Assembly: GCA_963818445.1 (NCBI GenBank)
Contig: CAWFSG010000021.1
Location: 1-64,000, forward strand
Origin: Prado023 sp963818445
GTDB lineage: Bacteria; Actinomycetota; Actinomycetes; S36-B12; CAIYMF01
Direction: 5' to 3'
DNA: 64,000 bases
The notes below the pieces were generated by a model, which was given only the letters and a program-made list of their open reading frames with translations, made no database searches and was not told where the DNA came from. This document shows positions 17,242-26,199 of the stretch, one piece after another (position 1 is the stretch's first letter; every line of letters starts with the position of its first letter). The position numbers were made by a program, and so were the translations under genes.

Positions 17242-18362
17242 ACCAGCCGGGCTTCGGCAAGGTGGCCAGTGCGGTCGGCGTGGCCGCGGGACTGCTCGTG
17301 GTGGGTGCGGCCGCCGGTGTCGTGGCTGAGAGAGCCGTCGTGGCGAAGGCCGGACGTGCGGACCGGGAGGGTGACGAGCCCTTCGGCCACCTGAGGGGGA
17401 CACCCGTCACCGTCACCGACTCCAACGGGATGGCGCTCCATGCCGAGATCGAGAGGTGCACCAGGGACAACCCGGAGCAGCTCACGATCGTGTTCTGCCA
17501 TGGGTACGCCCTGAACGAGGACTGCTGGCACTACCAGCGCCGGGACCTGCGCGCCCTCGGGGATCTCGTCTTCTGGGATCAGCGCAGCCACGGCCGCTCG
17601 ACCCGCTCGGGGGCCGAGACCAACACGATCGAGCAACTGGGCAGGGACCTCAAGTCGGTCCTGGACCAGGTGGTCCCCGAGGGGCCGATCGTGCTGGTCG
17701 GGCACTCCATGGGTGGCATGACCATCATGCAGCTCGCCCTGGACCACCCGGAGCTGTTCGGCACCCGGATCCGGGGTGTGGCCCTGCTCTCGACCTCACC
17801 GGGTGGGTTGCGCGACGTCTCGCTCGGGCTTCCCGCGATCGCCGCCCGGCCACTGCACCGGATGCTGCCGGTGACCGCTGCCCTGCTGGTCCGCAACGCC
17901 GACCTCGTCGAGATGGGCCGCTCGCGGGTCAATGACCTGAGCCTGCTGTTCACCCGGCTCTACTCGTTCGGGTCCACGGCCTCGCCGGCCGTGGCTGACT
18001 TCACGCACCGGATGCTCGGTGAGACCTCCATCGACGTGGTCGCGGAGTTCCTCCCGACGTTGCAGCGCCATCAGCGCCATGCAGCGCTGCACACGCTGGC
18101 CGCCGTTCCGTCCCTGGTGATGGTCGGGCAGGGCGACCGGATGACCCCGGCGGAGCACTCGCTGGACATGGCCCGCCGCCTGCCGCGCTCGGAGTTGGAG
18201 ATCATGCCCGACTCCGGGCACATGATGATCCTCGAGCACTACCCGCAGGTGAACCACCAGCTGCGGCGACTGGTCGGACGAGTGCGCGACGAGCTGGCCG
18301 CCGAGGTCGTGCAGGGGGGCGACCCGGCGCCGGGCGGCGCTCCTGCCGGGAGTCGCCGGTGA
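17238..18362 (+). CDS. Alpha/beta hydrolase with N-terminal membrane anchor
   Basis: The 374-aa product starts with a hydrophobic segment (VASAVGVAAGLLVVGAAAGVVA) that should anchor it or act as a signal. The hydrolase domain has the oxyanion-type FCHGYALNEDCW, WDQRSHGRS, nucleophile elbow GHSMGGM and C-terminal His region MPDSGHMMILEH. Substrate is unknown. Such a gene commonly sits between alr and tsaE in actinobacteria. The GTG start overlaps the alr stop and the end overlaps tsaE, so the block is co-translated. Confidence 0.92.
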   Translation: MNQPGFGKVASAVGVAAGLLVVGAAAGVVAERAVVAKAGRADREGDEPFGHLRGTPVTVTDSNGMALHAEIERCTRDNPEQLTIVFCHGYALNEDCWHYQRRDLRALGDLVFWDQRSHGRSTRSGAETNTIEQLGRDLKSVLDQVVPEGPIVLVGHSMGGMTIMQLALDHPELFGTRIRGVALLSTSPGGLRDVSLGLPAIAARPLHRMLPVTAALLVRNADLVEMGRSRVNDLSLLFTRLYSFGSTASPAVADFTHRMLGETSIDVVAEFLPTLQRHQRHAALHTLAAVPSLVMVGQGDRMTPAEHSLDMARRLPRSELEIMPDSGHMMILEHYPQVNHQLRRLVGRVRDELAAEVVQGGDPAPGGAPAGSRR

Positions 18363-18868
18363 CCGGGTGGCACCGCGACGGCCAGGCGTGGTGCGCCACC
18401 GCGCGCGACGCCGAGGACATGCGGGCCCTGGGAGCCGACCTGGTGGCCCACCTCACCGCCGGTGACGTCCTGATCCTCGACGGTCCCCTCGGTGCCGGGA
18501 AGACGACATTCACCCAGGGCATCGGAACCGCGCTCTCGGTGCGCGGGTCGGTGACCAGCCCGACCTTCGTGATCGCCCGCAGCCACCCCGGACCCGGGCC
18601 CTCGCTGGTGCATGTCGACGCCTATCGGCTCCACGGCTCGGTCGAGGTGGAGGACCTCGACCTCGATGCCGACCTCGAGCGTGCGGTCACGGTGGTCGAG
18701 TGGGGTGCGGGCAAGGTCGAGGGCCTGGCCACCGACCGGTTGGAGGTGCTGATCCGGCGGGACGTCGGGGCGCCGGTGGACCCCGACGATCCGTCGGGGG
18801 GTGTCCGCACCGTGCTGGTGCGCGGGGTGGGTCCGCGGTGGGCGAACCTGAGCCTCGACCCGAAGTAG
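18359..18868 (+). CDS. tsaE: tRNA t6A biosynthesis ATPase TsaE
   Basis: The 169-aa product has Walker A LDGPLGAGKTTFTQGIG near residue 42, SPTFVIARSH, the HVDAYRL motif and VVEWGAG, all typical of TsaE. TsaE drives the TsaBD complex that attaches threonylcarbamoyl to A37 of ANN-decoding tRNAs. The GTG start overlaps the hydrolase stop. tsaB follows after 9 bp, and the TAG stop forms part of the tsaB -10 box. Confidence 0.96.
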   Translation: MTGWHRDGQAWCATARDAEDMRALGADLVAHLTAGDVLILDGPLGAGKTTFTQGIGTALSVRGSVTSPTFVIARSHPGPGPSLVHVDAYRLHGSVEVEDLDLDADLERAVTVVEWGAGKVEGLATDRLEVLIRRDVGAPVDPDDPSGGVRTVLVRGVGPRWANLSLDPK

Positions 18869-18871
18869 GTT
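18866..18871 (+). promoter_or_regulatory. -10 box of leaderless tsaB, built on the tsaE stop
   Basis: TAGGTT begins with the TAG stop codon of tsaE and lies 6 nt before the tsaB GTG at 18878. No Shine-Dalgarno is present. Confidence 0.5.
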
Positions 18872-18877
18872 GTTGCC

Positions 18878-19537
18878 GTGCTCATCCTCGCCCTGGACAC
18901 CGCCACGGAGGCGGTCGGTGCCGCCGTGGTCGACACCGCGAGCGATGTCGTGCTGGGCAGCGCAGGATTCCTCGGACCGGCCGCGCACGGCGAGCAGCTC
19001 GCGCCGCTCGTCGCCCAGGCGCTGGAGCTGGCCGGGGTGCTGCCCCGCGAGCTCGATGCCCTCGGCGTCGGTCGGGGCCCCGGCCCGTTCACCGGCCTGC
19101 GGGTGGGACTCGTGCACGCCGCGGTCATGGGGTGGGCCCTGGGGATCCCGGTGCAGGGCGTGTGCACCTTGGACGTGCTGGCGGCGCAGGCCCGGGCTTG
19201 CGGTGTCCAGGGTCCCTTCCTGGTCGCCACGGACGCCCGCCGCCGCGAGGTCTACTGGGCCCGGTACGACGCTGCCGGGATGCGGGTGGACGGGCCGCAC
19301 GTCGGCCCGGCTGCGGACATCCCCGATCGGAGCGTGCCCGCGGTCGGCGCCGGAGCGGTCAGGTACCCCGACGATCTTCCCGGGCACCGCGCGCCGCTGC
19401 ACCCGGACCCCGCCACCCTCGCCCGGATCGCCGCCGAGCTCGTCCTGGCCGGGGTCCCCGCCGACCTGACGCCCATGTACCTGCGCCGCCCGGACGCGAC
19501 GGTCGGCGCCACGCGCAAGCGGGTGACCCAGCCATGA
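18878..19537 (+). CDS. tsaB: tRNA t6A biosynthesis protein TsaB
   Basis: The 219-aa product starts LILALDTATEAVGAAVV and has the HGEQLAPLV and GVGRGPGPFTGLRVGL motifs of TsaB, an ASKHA-fold scaffold that dimerises with TsaD. It lacks the metal-binding histidines of TsaD, as expected. The start is a GTG with a -10-like box at leaderless spacing. The stop overlaps the rimI ATG. Confidence 0.96.
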   Translation: MLILALDTATEAVGAAVVDTASDVVLGSAGFLGPAAHGEQLAPLVAQALELAGVLPRELDALGVGRGPGPFTGLRVGLVHAAVMGWALGIPVQGVCTLDVLAAQARACGVQGPFLVATDARRREVYWARYDAAGMRVDGPHVGPAADIPDRSVPAVGAGAVRYPDDLPGHRAPLHPDPATLARIAAELVLAGVPADLTPMYLRRPDATVGATRKRVTQP

Positions 19538-20085
19538 GCGGCCAGGGCACCCAGCAGGCTCCCGCGCCCACCTCGTGCGGGGACCTGGTCGTGGAGCGCA
19601 TGCGCTGGTGGGACCTCGACGAGGTGCAGGACCTCGAGCGCCAGCTGTTCGACGGGGACCCGTGGACCGCCTGGCAGTTCTGGTCCGAGCTCGCGCGCGT
19701 CCCCGAGTCGCGCTGGTACGTCGTCGCACGACGGGGCCGGCGGATCGTCGGGTACGCCGGTGTGTTCGTCGTCGTCCCCGAGGCCGACGTGCAGACCGTC
19801 GCCGTCGCCCGGGAGGAACAGGGCCGCGGCACGGGACGGGTCCTGCTCAGCGCGCTGGTCGACCGCTCCCGGGCGTGCGGCGCCACCCTCGTGCATCTGG
19901 AGGTGCGCGCCGACAACGCCGCGGCGATCGGTCTCTACCAGGCGATGGGCTTCGCGGCCGACGGCCGGCGCCGCGACTACTACGGACGCGGCCACGATGC
20001 GCTGCTGATGTCCCTGCGCCTGTCGGGCGGGCCGGGCGAGCCCGCAGGGGCCGGCGCAGTCGACGTCGCGGGAGGCGGGGCGTGA
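19534..20085 (+). CDS. rimI: Ribosomal-protein-alanine N-acetyltransferase
   Basis: The 183-aa product is a GNAT acetyltransferase. The acetyl-CoA site is VAVAREEQGRGTGRVLLSALVDRSR, followed by LHLEVR-like LVHLEVRADNAAAIGLYQAMGF and RRDYYG, as in RimI, which acetylates the N-terminus of S18. A Gly/Ala-rich tail of about 20 residues is extra. The ATG at 19534 overlaps the tsaB stop and the TGA overlaps the tsaD ATG by one base. The tsaB-rimI-tsaD order is conserved. Confidence 0.95.
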   Translation: MSGQGTQQAPAPTSCGDLVVERMRWWDLDEVQDLERQLFDGDPWTAWQFWSELARVPESRWYVVARRGRRIVGYAGVFVVVPEADVQTVAVAREEQGRGTGRVLLSALVDRSRACGATLVHLEVRADNAAAIGLYQAMGFAADGRRRDYYGRGHDALLMSLRLSGGPGEPAGAGAVDVAGGGA

Positions 20086-21131
20086 TGGCTGACGAGCCAC
20101 TGGTCCTGGGGATCGAGACCTCGTGCGACGAGACCGGGGTCGGCATCGTGCGCGGGATGACCCTGCTCGCCGACGTCGTGGCCTCCAGCGTCGAGGAGCA
20201 CGCGCGGTTCGGCGGCGTGGTGCCCGAGGTGGCCAGCCGGGCGCACCTCGAGGCGATGGTCCCCACGTTGGAGGCCGCCTGCCGGCGGGCGGGCGTCCGG
20301 CTGGCCGACATCGACGCCGTCGCGGTCACGGCCGGTCCCGGCCTGGCCGGTGCGCTGCTGGTGGGGGTCTCGGCTGCCAAGGCGCTGTCGCTGTCTCTGG
20401 GGGTCCCGCTGCACGGGGTGAACCACCTCGCCGCGCATGTCGCGGTCGATGCCCTCGAGCACGGCCCGCTGGCCGAGCCCACGATGGCGCTGCTTGTCTC
20501 GGGTGGGCACTCGTCGTTGCTGCTGGTCCCGGACATCACCTGCGACGTGCAACCGCTGGGGTCGACCATCGACGACGCCGCCGGAGAGGCGTTCGACAAG
20601 GTCGCGCGGGTCCTCGGCCTGCCATTCCCGGGTGGCCCGCACATCGATCGGATCGCGACCGGGGGCGACCGGGCGTTCGTGACCTTCCCGCGCGGGCTGA
20701 CGGCCGGCAAGGACATGGCCCGGCACCGCTTCGACTTCTCGTTCTCCGGGCTCAAGACCGCGGTCGCGCGCTGGGTCGAGGCACGGGAGGCCGAGGGCGA
20801 TCCGGTGCCCGTCGCGGATGTCGCGGCGGCCTTCCAGGAGGCTGTGGTCGACGTGCTGACCCGCAAGGCGATCGACGCCTGCCGGGAGCACGGAGTCACC
20901 GACCTGCAGATCGGCGGCGGGGTGGCTGCCAACTCCCGGCTGCGTGCGCTGGCGGCCGCGCGCTGCGAGTCCGCCGGGATCCGGCTGCGGATCCCCAGTC
21001 CCGGGCTGTGCACCGACAACGGGGCGATGGTGGCCGCGCTGGGCGCCCAGGTGGTCGCCCGCGGGCTGCCCGCCTCACAGTTGGACCTGGCAGCGGACTC
21101 CTCGCTTCCCGTGGACGTGGTGCGGGTGTGA
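20085..21131 (+). CDS. tsaD: tRNA N6-threonylcarbamoyladenosine transferase TsaD
   Basis: The 348-aa catalytic subunit begins MADEPLVLGIETSCDETGVG. It has the metal-binding H-x3-H in HGVNHLAAH, LLVSGGHSSLLLV, and the nucleotide-binding IGGGVAANSRLRAL and CTDNGAMVA. TsaD transfers threonylcarbamoyl from its AMP ester to tRNA A37. The ATG at 20085 overlaps the rimI TGA; an in-frame GTG three bases earlier is less likely. The stop overlaps the start of the histidine kinase gene. Confidence 0.97.
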   Translation: MADEPLVLGIETSCDETGVGIVRGMTLLADVVASSVEEHARFGGVVPEVASRAHLEAMVPTLEAACRRAGVRLADIDAVAVTAGPGLAGALLVGVSAAKALSLSLGVPLHGVNHLAAHVAVDALEHGPLAEPTMALLVSGGHSSLLLVPDITCDVQPLGSTIDDAAGEAFDKVARVLGLPFPGGPHIDRIATGGDRAFVTFPRGLTAGKDMARHRFDFSFSGLKTAVARWVEAREAEGDPVPVADVAAAFQEAVVDVLTRKAIDACREHGVTDLQIGGGVAANSRLRALAAARCESAGIRLRIPSPGLCTDNGAMVAALGAQVVARGLPASQLDLAADSSLPVDVVRV

Positions 21132-23516
21132 CCGCGACCCAGGCGCCACCGGATGCGCTGGCACCGGAGTCCCCGGAGCGAACGCTGGCCACCATCGCGT
21201 CCGACGGGGTGTCGTTCCTCGTGTACTGGCTCGTGATCCTCCTGCTGCTGGGCCAGGCGGTCACCTCCGTGCTGCGACCGCCCGACGGGGTCGTGGCCGT
21301 GGGCCTGGTCGCCGGCCTGGTGTGCCTCGTGTGGGCAACGTTCTGCCTGACCATGGGCGTCCTGCGGGGCACGGGTCCCGATGGGGCCGACGTCCCTCCG
21401 CCGGGGTGGCTCGTCGTGGTGTCCAGCGCCGGATGCCTGATCAGCCTGGTGATCGTGCGCAGCGCCGCCGACATGTCCGGCCCCTGGCCGGCGGAGATCG
21501 CGGCGGCAGGCCTGCTCGTGGCTTCGGTCACGGTCTGGCGCGGTCCTCGCGTCGGTGGCGTCGCCGCGGTCGTCCTGGCCACGGTCCTGTTCATCGCTCC
21601 CCTTCAGGGCCCGGGGGACGATCCGCTGCTGCGTGCGTCCATCGCCGGTGCGGTGCCCGCGATCTCGATCCTCGCCGCCGGCTTCTCCGTCGCCCTGGCG
21701 CTCTGGGCGCTCGGACGCACTGCCCGGGCACTGCAGCACTCCCTGGACCAGCGGGACCACGCCATGGTCCAGGAACGGGCCGTGCGCGCCTCGGCCCAGG
21801 TCGCCGCGGAGGTGGAGCGGTCCCTGCACGACACCGCGTTGAACACGCTCGAGACGATCGCCGCCCATGGCGACCACCTCGATCCCGTGGCCGTGGCTGC
21901 AGCGCTGTCGGTCGGACTTCGACCAGCTCGCCTCGTGGCGCGCGGAGGCGGCCATCGCCGACCTTCCCGAGGTGCTGCGGCGGCTCGAGGATCGGGGCCG
22001 CCGACTCGGTCTGGGAGTCGAGGTCGCGCTCGTCGGTGCCGACGAGGGGGACCGTGGGCCCCTGGGACCGCTGCCCGTGGCGGTCCCGCAGCCGGTCCTC
22101 GGTGCCATCGCCGGTGCCGGGGCCGAGGCGCTGACCAATGTGGCCAAGCACGCCGGGGTCGAGCGTGCCACGGTCCTCGCACGCCGGGATCCAGCCGGGG
22201 TCCAGGTGTTCATCGCCGACGAGGGGGTCGGTCCAGGGCCGGCGCCGGGTGGGTTCGGAGTATCGGCGTCGATCCGGGAGCGGATGCAGGCAGTGGGGGG
22301 AAGCGCGCTGATCGGGCCCGGACCACGGGACCGAGGGACGGTCGTGCTCCTCGAGTGGCATCCCGTCCCGCCCCCGGAGCAGGAGCAGATCGGAAGCGAC
22401 CTGCTCCTGCGCACGGCGGGCATCGTGTTGATGATCGCCACGTTCGTGGCCGGCGTCGCCAGTGCCCTGGTGGTGCTCGGGTGGGCCGCGTACTCCGTGC
22501 CCTGGCTGGCCCTGGGCGGGGCCGTGGTCCCGGTGCTCGTCGGCGCCTGGATCCTCGGCGAGGCGCGGGAGGGCAGGCGGATCGGGGCCAGCCACGTCGT
22601 CGCGGCGTGCGCCACCTACGTCCTGGTGGGTGCGGCGGCGCTGATGGCCGATCCGTTCTGCTCGTCCCTGCTCGGAGAGGGTGCCCTGCTCGACGCCCGG
22701 ATACCGATGATGGCGATCGTCCTGCTGCTCGCGCCACGCCCGGGAGTCCTGGCGGCGGTCGTTGCCACAGTGGGCCTTGCCCACCTCGGTGGGTCGCTGG
22801 CGTGGAATGAGCGATGGCTGCTCTGCGGACCGAGCACGGCCACGGCGGGTGTCTATGTCGTGGCTGGACTTGCGGCCGCCTGGCTGTTCGTGGAGCGCAT
22901 CGACCGCGCCAGCTCGCAGCTGGCTGGTGCGCGCGAGCAGGCCATGTCGGCGCAGGTGCGCATGGGCACCGAGCTCAGCGTCCGAGCAGATGAGGAGCTC
23001 TGGGTGGCTGACACGTTGACCTCTGCCCAGGAGCTCCTCGATGACATCGCCACGGGTCGTCGGGATCCGGGCGACCAGCGAACCCGGTCGGCATGCGCCG
23101 CCCAGGCGGAGTTCCTGCGCGCCCTGCTTGCCGTCGGCCGGGCGCCCATGTCCGTTCGCCGGCCGGCCCGCATCTGGCTGCGCCTGCTGCATGCCGCGAC
23201 GTGCCCGATCAGCGTCCGAGGATCCTTCGAGGGCTGCCACGTGCCACCGGAGGTCGTCGGCGAGGTCGGGGGTGTGATCGACGTCGTCTGCGCACTCGCC
23301 CCGGGAGCATCGGTCACGCTCTCGTCGTGGTCGGACCCCGACCCGGCAATCCTGCTGTCCGTGGCCGGTCCGCGGGTGGGCGATGCAGGCCCGGCCCTGG
23401 TCGAGCGGATCGACTGGGTCGCGGGCTCTGCGTGGTGTGACGTGACCCCTGATGCACTCACGCTGGAATGGCGCTGGACGGGGGGGATGCCAGCGCAGGG
23501 CGGCCTTCGGCGATAG
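21128..23516 (+). CDS. Membrane histidine kinase, membrane-kinase-membrane layout (frameshifted)
   Basis: Residues 1-200 or so contain about six hydrophobic segments. A HisKA_3-like helix with phospho-acceptor SLHDTALNTLETIA follows, then a HATPase domain (GAEALTNVAKHAGVERATV; IADEGVGPG; GFGVSASIRERMQAVGG). Unusually, a second block of about six hydrophobic segments and a further ~190-residue cytoplasmic part come after the ATPase. The frame shifts near 21893-21910, so the His box and ATPase lie in different frames; removing one base gives 795 aa. The GTG start overlaps the tsaD stop. The adjacent response regulator is its likely partner. No named family recognised. Confidence 0.8.
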
Positions 23517-23519
23517 ATT
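23514..23519 (+). promoter_or_regulatory. -10 box of the leaderless regulator gene, built on the kinase stop
   Basis: TAGATT starts with the TAG stop of the kinase and ends 6 nt before the ATG at 23526. It would allow the regulator to be transcribed separately from its kinase. Confidence 0.5.
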
Positions 23520-23525
23520 CGCCCC

Positions 23526-24191
23526 ATGGAGGCAGCGATCCGGGTCGTCATCCTCGATGACCACGCCCTGTTCCACCAGGCGCTCATGGCCTGGTTGCAG
23601 TCGCAGGGACCGAGCATCGAGGTCGCATATGCGGGGGCGGACGTCGGATCCGCCCTGGATGCGGCGCCCGGCTGCGACGTGGTCCTGCTCGACCTGGATC
23701 TGGGCGCCGATGCCCCACCCCTGCCCGAGCTCGTGGGCAACTTCCAGGATGCTGGGTGCCGCGTCCTGATCGTCAGTGCGCTCGGTAGCCCACGGGTCGT
23801 CCGCCAGGGCCTGGCCGCCGGCGCACTGGGCTACATGTCCAAGCGGGAGGATCCCGCCGAGCTCCTGGAGGCGATCCGCATCGTGGCCTCGGGCGAGGGC
23901 TTCCTCACCCCGGACATGGCAGCAATCCTGGCCGAGTCCCCACAGGACGTGCCCAACCTGAGCATCCAGGAGCTGTCTGCCCTGCGGCTCTACGCGTCCG
24001 GGATGAAGCTGGACTCGGTTGCCCGGCGGATGAACGTCAGCCCGGCGACCGCCAAGGAGTACCTGGACCGCGTGCGGGCCAAGTACGCACATGCGCATCG
24101 GGAGGTCCGCACCAAGTCCGACATGCGCCGGGCTGCGGTGGAGGACGGGTTCCTCACGGCTGAACCGGGCTCGGAGGCTCCCTCCCGGTGA
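23526..24191 (+). CDS. Response regulator, NarL/LuxR-like
   Basis: The 221-aa product has a receiver domain with acidic pocket VVILDDHALF, phospho-acceptor Asp in VVLLDLDLGAD and Lys in GYMSKREDP. The C-terminal helix-turn-helix (LSIQELSALRLYASGMKLDSVARRMNVSPATAKEY in two pieces around residues 140-180) is divergent from standard LuxR and lacks the usual T-x-R-E start. It follows its presumed kinase by 9 bp and overlaps the next gene, suggesting that the secreted proteins downstream belong to the same regulon. Confidence 0.85.
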   Translation: MEAAIRVVILDDHALFHQALMAWLQSQGPSIEVAYAGADVGSALDAAPGCDVVLLDLDLGADAPPLPELVGNFQDAGCRVLIVSALGSPRVVRQGLAAGALGYMSKREDPAELLEAIRIVASGEGFLTPDMAAILAESPQDVPNLSIQELSALRLYASGMKLDSVARRMNVSPATAKEYLDRVRAKYAHAHREVRTKSDMRRAAVEDGFLTAEPGSEAPSR

Positions 24192-24553
24192 ACCGAGCGC
24201 TGGCTGCCGCTGTGGTGCTCACCCTGGCCGCCACCGGAGCCGTCGGGCTGGTCGTCCGGGGGTGGACTGGACCGGCGCCAGTACCGACGACCGGTGAGGT
24301 CTGCGCGGCGGCCGCTGAGGTCCTCGACGCCCTGGGCGAGTCCGTCAGCGACCAGGTCGTGCTCCGGACCCGGGCCGCTCACCTGGCCGACGTCCTCATC
24401 GATCGATCGGTGCAGGACCCGGACGCCGGGTCGCTGGCGACTGCGCGTCGCATCGTGGCGGTCCTCGATGACCCGGATGCGACCGTCTCCGACCTGAGGC
24501 GAGTGGTCCGGCCCGTCGCCGAGCAGTGCCCGGACGTGCGTTCGACCCGGTGA
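24188..24553 (+). CDS. Small secreted protein of unknown function
   Basis: The 121-aa product begins MNRALAAAVVLTLAATGAVGLVV, a signal peptide or anchor. The remainder is helical and acidic with two cysteines (EVCAAAAEVL near residue 39 and AEQCPDV near the end) that could form a disulfide. There is no lipobox. The GTG start overlaps the stop of the response regulator. I do not recognise a family. Confidence 0.7.
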   Translation: MNRALAAAVVLTLAATGAVGLVVRGWTGPAPVPTTGEVCAAAAEVLDALGESVSDQVVLRTRAAHLADVLIDRSVQDPDAGSLATARRIVAVLDDPDATVSDLRRVVRPVAEQCPDVRSTR

Positions 24554-24624
24554 GGCCCCGGCCGCTTGCCTGCTTGTTCCGCCCGGCGCAAGATGGAGGG
24601 GTCCCAGCCTGTCAGGGGGTTCCC

Positions 24625-26199
24625 ATGCGCGCTGCGCGCGAGCCCGTCGCCCTCCCACACGCAGCCCTGGTGGCACTGCTGGTGACGATCCTGTCGATCG
24701 TGGGGCTGGCGACCCCAGCCTCGGCAGAGCCCGTGGGCTCGGTGTCGGGCACCGTTCGATCGGCGGGTGTGCCCGTGGCCAACGCATGGGTATCCCTGAT
24801 GCCCGTGACACCCACCGGGGACTGGGCCGGGAAGCCGGTCCTGACCACCACCGACCGGGACGGCCGCTACGAGTTCAGCGACCTGTATGCCTCCCACGTG
24901 AAGATCCAGGTCCGCGCACCGTCGTTCAGCGGCCTGGCCAGTGCGTACTGGCCCGACGCCTACTCGTTCGCCACTGCCGGGACGCTGCGCGTGGCCTCGT
25001 CGGGCTCACTGGCCGACGTTGACCTGCCGGCCAGCGGATCCGTGAGCGGGCGCGTGGTCGACGCGGACACGGGGGCCCCGGTCCTCGGTGCCCGGGTCCT
25101 GGCCCACGTGGACGCCCCGCCCGGGTGGGAGCCGGTCGGGTCGGTCGGGCTCGCCCCCGGTCCGGGGCAGTTCGTGGTCGACGGGTTGCCGCCAGTCCTG
25201 GTGACCCTGCAGGTGCGCCCGCCGGCGGGCAGCAACCACCTCGGGCAGTGGTACGACGGTGCCGGCTTCTACGGCGAGGCCGACTCCGTGCAGCCGGGGA
25301 CGACGGGAATCGTCATCCGGCTGCGCGAGGGCGGACAGGTCGGCGGAGTCGTCCGCGACGATCAGGGTGTCGCGGTCGCAGGCGCTGCCGTGACGATCGT
25401 GGGGTGCCCGGCACTGTGCCCGATGTCCGCGGTGACCGACGACTCGGGGGCCTATCGGGTCACCGGGGTTCCCCCCGGACCGGGCCTGCGCGCGTATGCC
25501 GAGGCGGCTGAGGCCGGGCTGTTGAGCCGGTGGTACACCGACCCCGGGCAGGGGCGCGACAGCTTCGACCTCGCCCGCGGCCAGGTGCGCGACGACCTGG
25601 ACTTCGTCCTCACCGCAGGCGCGGTCGCGATCGGCCGGGTCCTGGACGGGCAGACCGGCGATCCCATCCCGGGGGTCTCGGTCGACCTGGTCGATGTCGA
25701 CAACCCGCTGAACTCCTACGTCTCACGGGTCGTCGAGGCTCCGGGGGCCGTCTCGGGCGCTCGAGGGCTGCCGGGCCCGGTCGGGGATCCGTCGCCGACC
25801 CCGAGCACGTCTGGACCCGGGCCGGCACAGGCGAGTCCCAGGCAGGCATCGGAGTTCGTGATCGGTCCGGTCCCGCCGGGGGAGTACTCGCTGATCGTGT
25901 ACCCGGGCATCGAGAACGGCGACTACCTGCCCGTGGAGCTCGTCGCGAGCACCGGCCTCGATGGTGCCGGCCTGATCGACCTCGGCCGGGGGGAGCGCGC
26001 CGAGTTCACCGTGAGCCTGGCCCGCCAACGGGCCCCCGCCGGGGGTGGCGCCGGGGACGCCGGCGCACAGGTGGACGCCGCGGCGCCGCGAGGGTCGCGG
26101 GGCGTGCCGCCCGGTCCCGGGGGCTCAGCGGGGTGGCCGGGGTTGTTCGCCGGCTTCCTCGGGGCTGATGGCGCGGGGTTCCTGAGGCTGGGCGCCTGA
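24625..26199 (+). CDS. Secreted protein with repeated carboxypeptidase-regulatory-like (beta-sandwich) domains
   Basis: The 524-aa product has a signal peptide (VALLVTILSIVGLATPASA) followed by at least four beta-sandwich units marked by G-x-V-x(n)-G and DRDGRYEFSDLYA-type strands (about residues 40-110, 115-200, 215-290 and 300-440). Such domains act as structural or adhesive modules in surface proteins. The C-terminus has no LPXTG, so wall anchoring by sortase is not indicated. The ATG at 24625 follows GGGGG. The 3' end overlaps the convergent methyltransferase by 75 bp. Confidence 0.8.
   Translation: MRAAREPVALPHAALVALLVTILSIVGLATPASAEPVGSVSGTVRSAGVPVANAWVSLMPVTPTGDWAGKPVLTTTDRDGRYEFSDLYASHVKIQVRAPSFSGLASAYWPDAYSFATAGTLRVASSGSLADVDLPASGSVSGRVVDADTGAPVLGARVLAHVDAPPGWEPVGSVGLAPGPGQFVVDGLPPVLVTLQVRPPAGSNHLGQWYDGAGFYGEADSVQPGTTGIVIRLREGGQVGGVVRDDQGVAVAGAAVTIVGCPALCPMSAVTDDSGAYRVTGVPPGPGLRAYAEAAEAGLLSRWYTDPGQGRDSFDLARGQVRDDLDFVLTAGAVAIGRVLDGQTGDPIPGVSVDLVDVDNPLNSYVSRVVEAPGAVSGARGLPGPVGDPSPTPSTSGPGPAQASPRQASEFVIGPVPPGEYSLIVYPGIENGDYLPVELVASTGLDGAGLIDLGRGERAEFTVSLARQRAPAGGGAGDAGAQVDAAAPRGSRGVPPGPGGSAGWPGLFAGFLGADGAGFLRLGA

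Noticed and set aside
24625..26199. Sortase-anchored surface protein
   Set aside because: The C-terminus has no LPXTG motif, hydrophobic helix or basic tail.
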